Shown: one piece after another, positions 20,275 to 32,702 of the stretch | Layout: every line of letters starts with the position of its first letter | How positions within the stretch are numbered: position 1 is the stretch's first letter | Origin: Cryptomeria japonica | Lineage: Eukaryota > Streptophyta > Pinopsida > Cupressales > Cupressaceae | Reading direction: 5' to 3' | DNA: 64,000 nucleotides | Assembly: GCF_030272615.1 (NCBI RefSeq) | Contig: NC_081413.1 | Span: 607,080,209-607,144,208 of the forward strand | The notes under the pieces: model-generated | Database searches by the model: none | Seen by the model: the letters and a program-made list of their open reading frames with translations, nothing else | What the model was told of the DNA's origin: nothing | Translations under genes and position numbers: made by a program

Positions 20275-22580
20275 GGGGCTTCTAGGGGTTTACACCAAGA
20301 GGACCCTCTCTCCTCGTACCTATTTCTGCTTCTTGTTAAAGGTCTTGGTCATTTGTTGAAAACAAATGTTGAGTCAGTTATCATTCAAGGTTGGCGTTGG
20401 CGTGGATATTTGCCTCCGCAATGTCATTTGTAGTTTGTTGATGATACTACCCTGATGGGGATGACTACTGTTAGGGAAGCTACTTTTTCGAGGCAATTGT
20501 TGGACACTTATATTGAGGCTTCGGGGAAATTGATTAATGAAGATAAATCCTCCATCTTCTTTTTCAATACGCCTTCCCCCATTCAAAGAAGAATTGTTGA
20601 TATCTTGAGGTTTCGGATTGGGACTCTCCCTTTTACTTATCTGGGTATTCCAATTTTTGTTGGTTGTCTTCCCAAGGGTTTTTGGCAAAATATTATTGAT
20701 AAGTCCTAAGTAAAAGTCAATCATTGGACACATAGATGGTTGTCTTTTGCTGGGAGGGTTCAGCTTCTGAAGTCGATTGTGTAGGCTTTCCCTACTTACA
20801 GGTGTATGCTTCAGGTGGCCCTAGTGGGATTTCTTAAAGAGTTGGATTCTCTAGAGAGGCAGTTTTTATGGGCGATATGCTTGTTGTCCTCCAAGTGGAT
20901 CTTGGTCAGGTGGTAAGATGTGTGCAGGCCTAAACAATATGGTGGTCTGGGTCTCAGGCAGTCAACATTTTTCAGAGTGGTTGTGACTGCTAATCTTTTC
21001 TGGAGATGGTGTATGGAGGAGGATCAAATATAGGCCAAGATAATATCTCATAAGTATTTTTTGGGAGTTCCTTGGTTTGATCTCCGTAGGTACACTCTTG
21101 AGGGGAAAGGTTCAGTGATGTGAAATACTCTTCAGAAGGGTGCCAAGCTCATCAAGGATTGTCTATTTTGGATTTGCAGACGGGGTTCAGAAGCTCTTTT
21201 TTGGTCGAACTCTTGGGATGGTTTCCCTCCCCTTAATTCTCAGTTTTCTCATTTGATTCCTTTGTGCCTGATATTTCTTGCAGCTGGATGGGATAAGGTG
21301 AGTGACTTCAAGTCCTTCTTTTTTTATGGTCAATTGGAGAGGTCTTGTTGGGTGGATCTCGTAGAGTGGCTGGATATGGGAATGGAGGAAGGAAGTGTTG
21401 AGTTTAACATGATTATTTGTAGTGGACATTTTAGTTCTCTTCCAGGAGAGGACATTCTTTCTTGGGCCCATAATCCTAAGGGGATATATTCTATTGCTTG
21501 TGGTTATCAAGTGTTGTTGGCTTAGAAGTTGGGTAGGGTGGAGGTTCATTGGTGGACTAGGGTGTGGAATAAGCTCTTGTGGCCAAAATGTAATTTCTTT
21601 GAATGAACTTTGAAATGGAATAGATGCTTGACCTAGGATAACATTCATAAATGTGGATTCTAGGGGCCTGTTGTTTGTGTTCTTTGTGGGAAAAAGGATG
21701 AGGATTCTTCACACTTTTTGTTCAGGTGCCCCTCTGTTGTGCAGCTTTGGCATTTGTGGTGGGAGGTTTGAAAGCAATTGTGTGTTCATGCTTCCTCTTT
21801 GGTGGAGTTATGGGATGGTATGGGAAGACCCCCCTCCATGGCTTCCTTTTTGCAGGATGTTTGGTATGTTGGACCTATTTTTCTTCTATGGAAGATTTGG
21901 CTGGAGCGGAATCGTAGACTATTCCATAGTGTGAGATTGGTGGGTCAGCAAGTGTGGATGTGTATGTTGGGAATGATAGAGGAGATGTTTGCAACTAAGA
22001 GTGAAGTGGTTTTCCCCCTTGGGAAAGGGGATGTTGAGTTGGTGGATATACTTGCACTTCAGAGGATACATTCTTCTTTTGGTGGCTTCAGGAGATGCAA
22101 AAATGGGAACAAAAGAGTGTAGCACATGGGTAGGTGGCTACCTCCTCCAGATGGTGTTTTCAAGATCAATACTGATGGATCTTCTAGAGCAAATCCTGGG
22201 CCTGCTGGGATTTGTGGGGTTGCCAAGGATTCAGGGGATTCGGTGATATTTATTTTCTCTATTCATGAGGGGGAGAAGATTGTTAACCTCATGGAGGGTT
22301 TGGTGATTCTTTATTGTATGGAGAAGGCATGTGCTTTGGGATGGAAAAGGGTCATTTCTGAAGCTAATTTGTAGATCTTGATTAATATGTTGAATGTGAG
22401 GAAATTTTTTGATATTAACTAGCAGTTAGCTTCAGTGATTCAGAGAATTCTTCAGGTTAGTTATAGGATGGAGGCGGTCTCATTAGTTCATATTCTGAGG
22501 GATTGGAATCGAGTTGCTGACTGTTTGCCCAAATGGGCTTTTGAGCATGATGGTGGCTGGGAGATCGAGGATTGGATGTA
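20275..22580 (+). pseudogene. LINE ORF2 remnant: RT C-terminal half, zf-RVT, RNase H
   Basis: Starting at GLHQEDPLSPYLF (about 20290), the frame carries the RT active site FVDDT (20433-20447) preceded by a stop. Thumb motifs follow (FTYLGIPIFVG near 20630-20660; GRVQLLKSIV). A zinc-binding RT-associated domain (CVLCGKKDEDSSHFLFRCPS) lies at about 21670-21735. An RNase H domain beginning FKINTDGSSRANPGPAG (about 22150-22210) ends with VADCLPKWA near 22520. The order matches plant L1 elements that have acquired RNase H. At least eight in-frame stops are present and the first half of ORF2 (endonuclease, RT fingers) is gone, so it cannot be functional. Confidence 0.8.
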
Positions 22581-22791
22581 GATTTCCCCTTGAGTTACAT
22601 CAGGATTTGGATCAGTTCCTTGAGGAGGATATAAGGTTTCTGGAAGATAGTTGATTTGTTTTTGTGCTTGTTGTGTTGCTCCTTGGATTTTGGGGCTTGG
22701 TCCCTTGGTTATGCTTGTAATTCTCTATTTATGATATTCAATAAAGTTTTTACCCCTTTTTTCAAAACAAAAAAAAAACTTTGTATATTCA

Positions 22792-23289
22792 TACAATAAA
22801 ATTCCTCAAGAACGATAACATCTATGAAGTATTTCAACAAGATACAAAATTTAGAAATTTTCACAATGTTTCTAGGCACTTCATGCCTACAAGTCTTCAA
22901 ATCTTAATGCCTTCGCACCTTCTCGACTTCACTCCTCTTTTTAACTTCGATATTTTTCTTCATCCTACAACTCTCATGGTTACACCTATAATTTTCTTTT
23001 CTCTTCTTTTATCTTTCTCCTCTTGGCAAGCTATTTTTTTGCACTCTTCTCAAACAATCCTCTATAGCTACCTGCAAGTTCCTTCTCCAAAATTATTTCT
23101 TCTTAACAACATTAAAGGTTACATTTTATAAAGTTCAAAAAAATTATCAAAAAGAGGCACCTAAATCTATTCTTTCATTTCCCATAACTTGACCCTTGAA
23201 ATTCCTTGAAAAATAATGAAATGAGCACTTACACTAAGGAACATACATAAGTAATTTAAGAATGCTCCATTATTTTATATCAATCCTAT
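22792..23289. other. Continuation of LINE host sequence, no gene
   Basis: About 500 bp of AT-rich DNA between the LINE target duplication and the right 1.6-kb repeat. The 116-codon frame at 22781-23131 has a low-complexity composition and no recognisable domain. Confidence 0.4.
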
Positions 23290-24960
23290 ATCTTTTTAAT
23301 GGGCATGAATATTAATTTATATGTTGACTGTTAAAATTCACCCGATTTAAACCAAGTTATTCATGCACCTCAAAGTGGGAAAATTTAATGATAAAATTAG
23401 CATACTTGTTCTAATTCCCATTTATATTTAGGCCCATTTTAATAGAATGCCTTTAATACAATTAGATACTATCTAGTAAGTAGTGTTGTTTTATAAAACA
23501 CTACTACTTGATAGTGAATGATCTAAGGATCTCTTTAGTGAATGACTCATAAGATAAAACACTTGTTGAATTATTGTAACTGGCATAGTAAGCTAAGTGG
23601 GCTTGATCTTCACAAAACTCCATTGTTTGCTTGAGTCAAAGTATTACTAGGATGGGTGAAATATTGGGAAGTTCCAATAATTTTCCCCCATAAGCATCAC
23701 CTATATGAGATTAATGATAAGTAGACCATTTGTACTTGTGATAAATGGGTTATTATGAATCATTATTCATGAAACATGAGAAATGAATTTGAATAAAAAT
23801 TACATAGTTTAATCCTAATAAAAGTATACATAATTACATATTGACAAATGGCATGCACTCTTGTACTAGGTTTAGCTCATTAATGTATCCATATCCATTT
23901 ACATTTACTTTTTATTTACACTTATCCACATACATTTAGAATTCATCTCATGTTTATTATATCCTGCTCATACTTATCTTGATGCATTATCTATCTACCT
24001 CAATTTTATCACTTTCTTACATAGGTTCATTTCCACGCCACTCAAGATCAATCGTGTTGTGCATAAGAATGAAATCCAAATTTAAATATTCAAATACTTT
24101 CCCAACCTTTTTTATTAGCCACAATGAACCAACTTTAAACACTTGTGTGTGATATGTATATATGTCAATATTCAAACACATTTAAATGTGTCATTCATTC
24201 ATTATGCAAAATACATGCAAAAAAGGATAAAAATCATTTGTGCACATTTAAATTTTTAAGGAACAAAGAAACAAAATCTACAACATTTGTAGATAGAACA
24301 CATAACACTTGTGTATGTTGTCTTTAAATATGTGCTCAAAGCTATACAATTGATCAATTTGGGAATCTAATCTAGCAAAAAAATTACAGATTTTCTTAAA
24401 GTGTTTATAAATAGGCCATGATATTTGAAAGATATTTAGATATTATAGATCCTACTAAACATGATTCAAAAGTGTGCATTTTATCAAAGTCATAATGTGT
24501 GGGATTGAACTACAAGATTTTATATGCCTATTTATAAACAAGCCACAATCTTTGCAAGATCATTAGATATTATAGATCCTAGTGAACCTATTTCAAAAGT
24601 GTGCACTTTATCAAAGTCATATTGTGTGGGTTTGAGTTTCAAAAGTGTGCACTTTATCGAAGTCATATTGTGTGGGATTGAACTACAAGGTTTTATATGC
24701 CTATTTATATATTGGTACATTCATCAAATCATGATTTCAAAATTTCTTGAAAAGAAAAATTAATTACTTGCATCGTTAGTATCATTCTTCCCCCTTTGAA
24801 TTTAGAATTGCATATCTAATTCATCTCATTTATTACTCATTATATATTGACCTTGCTCTAAAATTAATCTGGGTTAATCATGCTTAATTATTTGAACATA
24901 TCTACTAACCTAAATTTATATATGTAAAGTAGTGTATTTCTTTATAAATTTCTTAGTAAC
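23290..24960 (+). repeat. Diverged 1.6-kb repeat, right copy
   Basis: Partner of the repeat at 16930-18560, sharing the same ordered landmarks. It has its own local triplication at about 24470-24690 in which GTGTGCACTTTATCAAAGTC recurs three times (the first copy with GCATTTT). Confidence 0.65.
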
Positions 24961-27900
24961 CAAGACAATTATGGTTTTAAGGTAGATGTAGAGGTTGAAT
25001 TAGAAGCTACCATTGATGATTCTCAACAAATTATACTTGTGCAACTATGGATTTTTTTATAATATTGACTATGTGGTTTTATTATTCAAATTGTTATTAC
25101 TTTTACACCTATTATGTCTTTTTCCCTTGTTAAGATTATTTTACAATTGTAACATGCAAGAAGAATAGTCTGGCTATTCTTTCTCTTAACATGGTATAAC
25201 TAGTCATTTTAATATATTCACTAGTGTCTATCAAAGGGATAAATGCATGAACAATAATTTACAACATATCTAAATGCAAATAGTTCTATCAGATACTCTT
25301 TTCAAGGTAATTTTATTTAATTTCAGCTAGACAAAATAAATAGTAATTATATTGAGATTCCTAACCCATAGTGGTAGTATGGGGTTGTAATGGTGTAGTG
25401 TGTCCATTGAGAATCTTGGTTGCCAGCATAACTATTTCATAAGTTTTAAAATTAATGTAGTAAAAATATTTACAATTTTATAAGTATGAATTGTAATCAT
25501 ATAGTGGTAGCAACCTAATGTACAATGCCAATGTAACCACAACATATTAGCTATGATTATTCATATAATAGAAAGATGGCCACTAAAGGAGATTTCCACA
25601 TGAACTTTTGAGAATCTATGAGGCATTTGCATCCATTTTGAACATTGTAGTGTTGTAAAGGGAATCATCCAATACTCTTTTTTTCACACATACTCCATTT
25701 CTGATTGGTAATTGATTGTAATAAGTTTATGTAAGAACAAAGATATTTAGAAGTTTGTTGTTGAAGACACACACTCCATTTCTCATGGTAATTGATCATA
25801 ATAAGTTGTTATAAGTTTATATAAGAACAAAGATAAAGAACTTGGAACAAAGATATTTAGAAGTTTGTTATTGAAGACAAGATGTCTTGAGTGGCCTAGT
25901 CCTAGACCAGGTTACACTAGTCTATCTAGTGTTTCCTCTTGCAATGTGTTTGTCTCCTCTATACTTGTTCTTTAAGGGCCTACGTTAAAAAACATAGTGG
26001 GGAATCTTTTAGGTTATAGTGAAGACTAATGATTTCTTTTGATAATATTCAATCTCCTTAATCATTATGCAAAGATTAAAAAAGCAATAAATAGAGATGT
26101 AAATATTGATATGATCGAGATGAAATTGAGACCAATATTGATGGAGATTACTTTTGATTTAAATGCTTGATGCTAATTCTTGATATTCATAGAGAACTGC
26201 TATGATATATATCTAAATATATGTTTCCCCAAAATATTACTCGAGATATCATAGTGCACAAGTTGACATGATAATAGGCATACTCTTATAATGTCAATGT
26301 GGGGGCAAGAAATGTGGAATTTTAAATAAGAAAAGTAGGTCATGCAATGTGATATTGTATAAACACTAGACCTCACCAAATATCATAGTCTAATGTGGTA
26401 AAATACTAAGAATAGGGACTGCGATGCATGTGGTAAATGTGTAATGATTGGGAATTACATGGTTGATGATTTCAAGGTGATTATTGATTAGTATTTCAAA
26501 TTATCTAAAATGAGTTCTAAAATAATTTATTTAGAAGCATGAAGTGAAGGAGAAAATATGTACCATATATACTTTTATCTCTCACACATATATAAAGAGA
26601 TAAACATATAATAAATGTTTGGTAATGTGATAACTGCTTTTAATTAATTTTGTATAACTTAACCACTAATTTCAATACATTTTCTCAACTTAAAAGTTCA
26701 CATATATTTTAGCTTGCTTTCATATTATTATTTATAATTTTTACACATTATTATGTGAAGATATTAGTTTATTATATTGATCTAACTAGCATATAGTTTA
26801 TTGTTGCATTATTTTTACTAATAAATAGTCTCAATTTTTTCACTCAAATAGATGAATTCATTTTAAAGTATAATAACAAACATGGTGCAACATCTTTAAC
26901 TAATGAGTTCATTTTTCTCTTGCCATAATATACTTGTAGTTTATTTTTCATGCACAATACAACAAACAATTTAAATTATGCAATGGTATTTTCATAAATA
27001 AAATTAATGTTTATCAAACAATCTAGGAGATTAACATTAGGAAACCCTATTAGAAGTAAACTAGAGGTATTGATGACAAAGTACCACCATAAATTATGGT
27101 CGTTAAAAAAATATATATCTAATTATTTCAACAACCCACCTAAGGAAGGGTTTCATAGTTTCAAATACCTTCCATAATATTTGAGAAAAAAATTAATAGA
27201 TTCTTGATTGGCATGAATTGGTGTCAAGAAAGTAATGAAATCTAATTATGTTCCAACAATAGCTTACATTCTTCACACTCATGAGCTTATCTCTACTATA
27301 TTGTGATTTAAAAGGTAGGGACAAACCACAAAGAGATTGGTGAAAAGACTGGTTATGGAATTGTGATACCGCATTCAAGAATTATACATCAAGTTTTGGG
27401 TGGAAGGTTCTCAATCCCTTTTTCCTAGCTCTTAACAATGGTCCTCTCCTCTACACTTCACTCTCTAGACTTAATTTATTTTGGCAAGTGACACTTGAAC
27501 CCATTAATAATTATGCATTTTCTTTGCTTCCAATGTTATTAGGGGTTTCCCTTAAGTGAAAGGCAGGTTCACATAAATAAAACCCATCCCAAATTTATAT
27601 TTTATTAACAAACTGAGACTTTCGAACATAAATTGTAGACTTCCTCATAAAAATAAATCTAAAACTCATTTTCTCCCTTTTTCAAACCACTTCTCTTAAG
27701 AATTACTCCCCTTTACTTTATTTATTTATTTAGAATTATCATTCTTTTTTAACTTTCAAAATGAAATATTGTTTCCTCTATGATACTTTTAACATTTAAA
27801 TTATTTTCTTATCCATTAGAAAATTGCCCCTATAATGATTATGTTCCTTCCATTAATCATATACCACTCATCCTCTAGCTACATGGAAGTAGATCCACTA

Positions 27901-28440
27901 TCACAATTTATTCCATTTTCTCTACTTCTCCCAATAGTGGGGTTTGTCTATGTCTTTACAAGTAAAAGCTTCTAAATTGAGTCGTTGAAACCATAGTTTT
28001 AACTTTACTAGTTGTCCCCATAATCATGCAAGATGGTTGGGAAGTAGTTGAGTTTCTTGATTATAATTTCTAGTAGGTGGTTACGAGGAATTATTATCCT
28101 CTACCTCCACCTCCTATAGCTATTGCTTGCCTTGTGTGTTTTTTCTATTTTCATATTATGAACTCATTTGGTATTTTAGTTCATACGGGCCAAGAAACCA
28201 CTTTTAAATTGTAAACCTTCTTCTTAAAAAAAATTAATTTTAGCAATGATATTTAAAATGTTTTTTAAAAAATAAAATATATTTTCTCCTGCCATATTAT
28301 AATTTTATTTGTTTGACCTAAGTACTTTTTAATGTAACTTTGGAATTAAAATGTAACATGAAACTTTTTATAAATAAATTAATTTTTCATTTAACTTATT
28401 AAAGTCTCATATATTGTCTATAAGAAATTGCAATGGTGAA
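24961..28440. other. Long AT-rich stretch without recognised genes
   Basis: About 3.5 kb. The only structure noted is an imperfect duplication at about 25690-25880, where ACTCCATTTCT...GGTAATTGAT and AAAGATATTTAGAAGTTTGT recur. All frames are short or low in complexity. Confidence 0.4.
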
Positions 28441-28841
28441 AATTACATACCTCTCACTTCCAAAGATTACTTTAGTGGCGAATATTCGCCAATGGAGAAT
28501 TTTTCACGTTGACGACTTGGGAAATGGCGAATATTTTGAACCGACTGCGGGTGGTCATTTTGCTAGAATATTATCAATTTCCGTCAAAGTCACGGCCCGA
28601 TCGCCATATGTTTTAGGCAATTAAATGGTTCTATGCGATGATTTCGCCAATACAATATACGGTGGACACGGTAAATTTAATTTTTTCGCCTACACTCTCC
28701 GAGGTTGCCTTAATAGACGACCATAATTCGCCTATAGGCACGTGAAGATTTGTTAGCTAGGAGGACCCAATTCGCCCGGCATTTTGCCGACGCGTGTCTC
28801 CATTCACCCCAACTTTTGCCAACTATATGGTATTTGCCAAT

Positions 28842-28965
28842 TATTTGGACGACCTATAATCGCCTCGAAAATTACATGTCGTATTTGGACGACCTATAAT
28901 CGCCTCGAAAATTACATAAGTCGTATTTGGACGACCTATAATCGCCTCAAAAATTACATAAGTCA
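28842..28965 (+). repeat. Three tandem copies of a 40-42-bp subterminal unit
   Basis: Units at 28842-28881, 28882-28923 and 28924-28965 begin TATTTGGACGACCTATAATC and carry CGCCTCGAAAATTACAT. They differ by a 2-bp indel and one substitution, so the expansion is recent. They lie 80-200 bp upstream of the TATA box of the transposase gene. Short subterminal repeats bound by transposase are typical of hAT elements. Confidence 0.85.
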
Positions 28966-29042
28966 TTTTATAGTTACACGAGATTCGCCAAATATTTGTA
29001 TACCATATAAAATTCCCGCGGAATTCGCCAGGTAAGGATTGG

Positions 29043-29050
29043 TATAAATA
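29043..29050 (+). promoter_or_regulatory. TATA box of the transposase gene
   Basis: TATAAATA, about 390 bp upstream of the ATG at 29430. The predicted start near 29075 gives a leader spliced at 29181/29265. Confidence 0.55.
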
Positions 29051-29180
29051 CATGCAAAGGTCAGATCTATCTCAACACAATCTAGTGGGTTTCAGGCTTT
29101 GAATTCTTATCAATAGCGAAGTTTCAGACCAAGGGAAATCATTGTTGTTGACTGCATTAGCGACTACTAGTGAGCTAAAG

Positions 29181-29265
29181 GTGAGCGATCATATTTTTGA
29201 AGTGTTATATTATTATTCTAAATTTATCTATATTTGTTTGCATTGTTGAGTTCATTTTTATTCAG
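29181..29265 (+). other. Predicted 5'UTR intron of the transposase gene
   Basis: Strong donor CTAAAG|GTGAGC at 29181 and acceptor TTTTATTCAG at 29265, giving an 85-bp AT-rich intron. A second possible leader intron runs from GTCGTAG near 29335 to CGTTAG just before the ATG at 29430. Confidence 0.5.
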
Positions 29266-29429
29266 TGGCGACCCGTTAGTGCCAAGTAGTCAGGACTCAG
29301 GGGGACATTCAAACCTCAGACATCTAGATTGTAGGTCGTAGGGCCAATGAAACATATATTATACATTATAGTCTATTATTGCTTCTTCAACAAATTGATA
29401 TTTTTTTGCCAACCTTTATTTCGTTAGAG

Positions 29430-32160
29430 ATGTCGAACAGGAAGAGGGGTAGGAAACCTGAATGTGGGGAAGGCCATGAGAGGCCAACAAAAAGCAAAAC
29501 GTTGTCTTCGTACTTTGGCATTGGAAAAGATTGTGGTGAAAATAAGGAAGGTGCATCATCACAAGTACAAGTACAAAATTCACCACCTACACCACATGTT
29601 GAAGACGACGGCGAACCTGATATCTCAGATCAGGATGAGCTTGAAGAAGATTATCTGGTAGATGCCCAAGTTAGCCGGAATGATATAATCGACTTGGGTG
29701 ATAATGCCATTGATGATAATGCACGAAAGGGGAAAAGAAAGGTCAGATCAAAAAAGGGTGAACCACAATCAAAAAAGGATCGGGAGTGGGATATGTCAGT
29801 GAGGAATTTTCAAATTAATTGGGCATCAAAGCATCCATTCATTGAACCAATGGAGAATCCAATTGAAGGCAAGCCTTCAATAGAATGCAGGTGTAAGATT
29901 TGCACTTGGAAACATAACAAGGAAACTAGGTTGCAGCTAAAATTTGACACCATAGAAAAGCATATGGGTAAAGTTTATGAAAAACAAATGATAGACGGGG
30001 TTGAAAAATCAGTGATAAGATGGAAAACAAAGGAGGAATGTAAGCATGTGAGGAATGCCGAAGAGTATTATTTTCATGAGAAAATACAGACGAAGCCTAC
30101 TGAAGTTAAAGGTTCTATTGAAGCTAGTTTTGGAAAAGAAATGCAAATAGAACAACTGGGAAAAGTTGTTCAGTTAAGCGTTGTTTTTTATATTTTGAGC
30201 AGAGGGCGTGCTATGACAGATTTCCCATCAATTAGTGGTTTATTACACTTTTTGAAAGTTCCTAACTATCATAATAGACACTGATCAACAAACAATGGAT
30301 GGGAATGGGCAAGTTGTCTTGCTGAGGTTGAAAAAGAAGATGTAAAGGAAAAAATAAGAGAGTCAAACTTTATTGCATTTTCTTTAGACGAAGTTACGGC
30401 AGTAGACAATACTTCATGGGTATGCATGCTTGTTTATACTGTAGAGAATCATACCTACCAACCTCATCTACTATCTGTTGCTAAAATGAAGGAGAGTGCA
30501 ACGATGAAAAATTTATTTCAACTAGTAAAGAGAAGTTTAATTGAATATGGAGGTATGGATGACATGACGGTAGCCAAAAAATTGGTTTGTGTTGGAGCAG
30601 ATGGAGCTTCAGTAATGCAAGGTCACAGGAACGGTTTTTGTACAAAGATTGAAACTTCATTTGCACCATACATTACTACAATTCACTGCATGGCTCACAG
30701 AATGAATCTCTCTTTTGGAATTGTGAGCAAGTTTGCTTCGGTTAAAAAACTTGAAATTTTAATCAGAGAGCTCTACTCACACTTCTGTCGAAGTCCCAAG
30801 CGATTTTTGGAATTTAAACACTTTGCTGATGGAATAACTGATGGGAACAAGCTTCTCAAGGATAATGATACTAGATGGATCTCTTTGGATGGTCCAACAC
30901 ATCGAGTGTTTTTAGAATATCCATCCTTGATTGGACTATTTCACACAAGTCGCGACGAATCAGATCAACCGAAATTTCCTGACCTTCTTCAGAGGTTAAG
31001 TAATTTAGAGACACTCTTAACTTTAGCAGCTCTTTTGCCCATGTTAGAGGAAATGAGGAATATTATGAAGGCTTCCCAAAAAAGAGCTTTGTATATTGCA
31101 GAATATGCTACGCTGCGTAAGATAACATGCATGACCCTTGACAATCTCTATCGAAATCAACCAACACTATCTGATGAAAAATTTGTTAAGTGGTGGACAC
31201 TCACAGATTTGAACAATCCTAATAACTTTTTACAAATCGGTGCAGACGGGGAGGTATGTGCCAATGTACAGGGAGTTGAGATACCAATGCACTTCTATGC
31301 CACAGTCAACCCCGAGGAACCAGGAAAGCGCCCCAGGAAGCAACTAGCAAGAGTTACAAGGGAAGATTTTGATAAGATTGTTGAAACTGTAACTACTTCT
31401 GTGAAGAAAATTGCATATGATCTTTCCTCACAAATTAGAAGCAAATTCCCTCCTAACAACCTTCTTGAAGCCATGTCTATTGTGTTTCCTCATTATTGGA
31501 ACCTCAAGAATGCATCTGATTTTCGAAGTAAGCTATTGATTTTGATAAAACAATTTTGCACATCCAGAGAATTGAATGGAGTAACTATAAATGGAATATT
31601 AGACAAAACTAATCTTCGAGAGAAATCATCTCATTTTGCATACACTATGGGAGAACAATATGGCAAAATGGAGAACCCCCACGAAGAGGGATCAGTAACA
31701 AGTCTTTTGAAAACTATAGCTGAGAACTCAGCGTTGCGTGATTCAATGCTAGAATATGTGAAGCTTGCTGATTTATGTCTTACCATGATATTGGGTTCGG
31801 TGGAAGATGAGAGAGTTTTTCAGTGCTTTGGGGTTCCTAAAATCAAAGCTAAGAAACAAACTAGATAAAAATTTGGAAAATTACTTGAGGCTCTATACAT
31901 CTAGGTATGATGTCCACACTTTTCCTTATGATAGGGCACTGCAAATCTGGAGGTCCAAATTTGAAATAAGAGGTTTGGGCAACACTTCAAACCAAAGTGC
32001 CAGTGGAACTATTGACTCATGTACTGGACCTACTGGTAGCATTGAGATGCAGTTCAACGAAGGTATGCAGACTCATAGTGAAGAAACCACATACAAGAAT
32101 CAAGAAAGCTCTGAATTTGATGAGGATGAATGGCAACTGTATGAGATTGGTATTTATTAA
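29430..32160 (+). pseudogene. hAT-superfamily transposase, nearly intact (one TGA, one frameshift)
   Basis: About 909 codons from the ATG at 29430, chosen over the in-frame ATG at 29379 because the basic stretch MSNRKRGRKP follows it and a splice acceptor precedes it. A BED/TTF-like zinc finger region lies at about residues 165-195 (CRCKICTWKH ... KHMGK). The RNase H-like core follows: SLDEVTAVDNTSW with the first catalytic Asp (about residue 320), VGADGASVMQG with the second (about 390), and HCMAHRMNL, the hAT C-x2-H insertion motif. The C-terminus carries EDERVFSALGFLKSKLRNKL, the hAT dimerisation domain. Two lesions are seen: an in-frame TGA at 30282-30284 (one change from CGA) and an extra T in the T-run at about 31817-31821, which shifts the frame just after EDERVF. 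Both look recent. It converges on the minus-strand gene ending at 33137. Confidence 0.85.
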
Positions 32161-32379
32161 TCTTATTAATGTATCTCATCATTCATATTACAAAAGCATA
32201 TTACTTTTTGCAATTAGAATTTAATATTGATTTGTAATGTATTTTTCAACTTTCTATTTCCAATTTTTTAGATTTAAAATAGCATAAAAAAAGACCATAA
32301 TGTGTTTATTGATACAAAGATGTTTATTGTTTATTTAGACATGTTTGAGTCTCAAATCTGTGGGATACATTTCAGAACC

Positions 32380-32702
32380 ATATGATACAATTCATTCAAT
32401 AGTAATACACATGTCGAGAACTTAGATTTTTATTAATTCTTTCAAAATATAGCCATATGATACAATTCATTCAATAGTAATACACCAATCTGTGTGATTC
32501 TCCATGCAAATTGCAAAAGTGAATACAAAGTTTCAAAACCCTTTGCAAATGACCTCGAATTTCCTTTTATAGAAACAAGAGAGCAACAACAGCTCCTGTG
32601 TGATTCTCCAATGTCCATGCAAAAGTGAATACAAAGTTTCAGAACCCTTTGCAAATGACCCTGAATTCCCTTTTATAGAAACAAGGGAGCAACAACAACT
32701 TC
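32380..32702. repeat. Short tandem duplications between the convergent genes
   Basis: CATATGATACAATTCATTCA occurs twice (about 32380 and 32454). A unit of about 107 bp (TGTGTGATTCTCCA ... GAGCAACAACA) is duplicated at about 32493-32597 and 32598-32702. The region separates the transposase stop (32160) from the end of the opposing gene. Confidence 0.75.

Larger units (their letters stand above)
19084..22775 (+). mobile_element. L1-type LINE, internally deleted, with perfect 16-bp target duplications
   Basis: Identical 16-bp repeats AAACTTTGTATATTCA at 19068-19083 and 22776-22791 bracket a 3.69-kb GC-richer element. It ends with AATAAAG (22740-22746) and an A-rich tail, the standard LINE 3' end. 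Inside are a DUF4283-type ORF1 start, the C-terminal part of RT, a zinc-binding domain and RNase H. The endonuclease and the N-terminal half of RT are missing. At the deletion point (about 20200-20285) TTATTGATATTTTTGGGG and GATCTCCATTTA each occur twice. The 3.7-kb length compares with 6-7 kb for intact plant L1s. The host sequence is the region between the two diverged 1.6-kb repeats. Confidence 0.85.

Noticed and set aside
20374-21648. Antisense frames of 119 and 153 codons
   Set aside because: They are shadows of the LINE reverse transcriptase region on the opposite strand.
22781-23131. 116-codon frame after the LINE
   Set aside because: Low-complexity Phe/Leu/Ser composition with no domain, beginning in the target duplication.
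28433-29053. Frames at the left edge of the proposed transposon
   Set aside because: They translate subterminal repeats, including the triplicated 40-bp unit.
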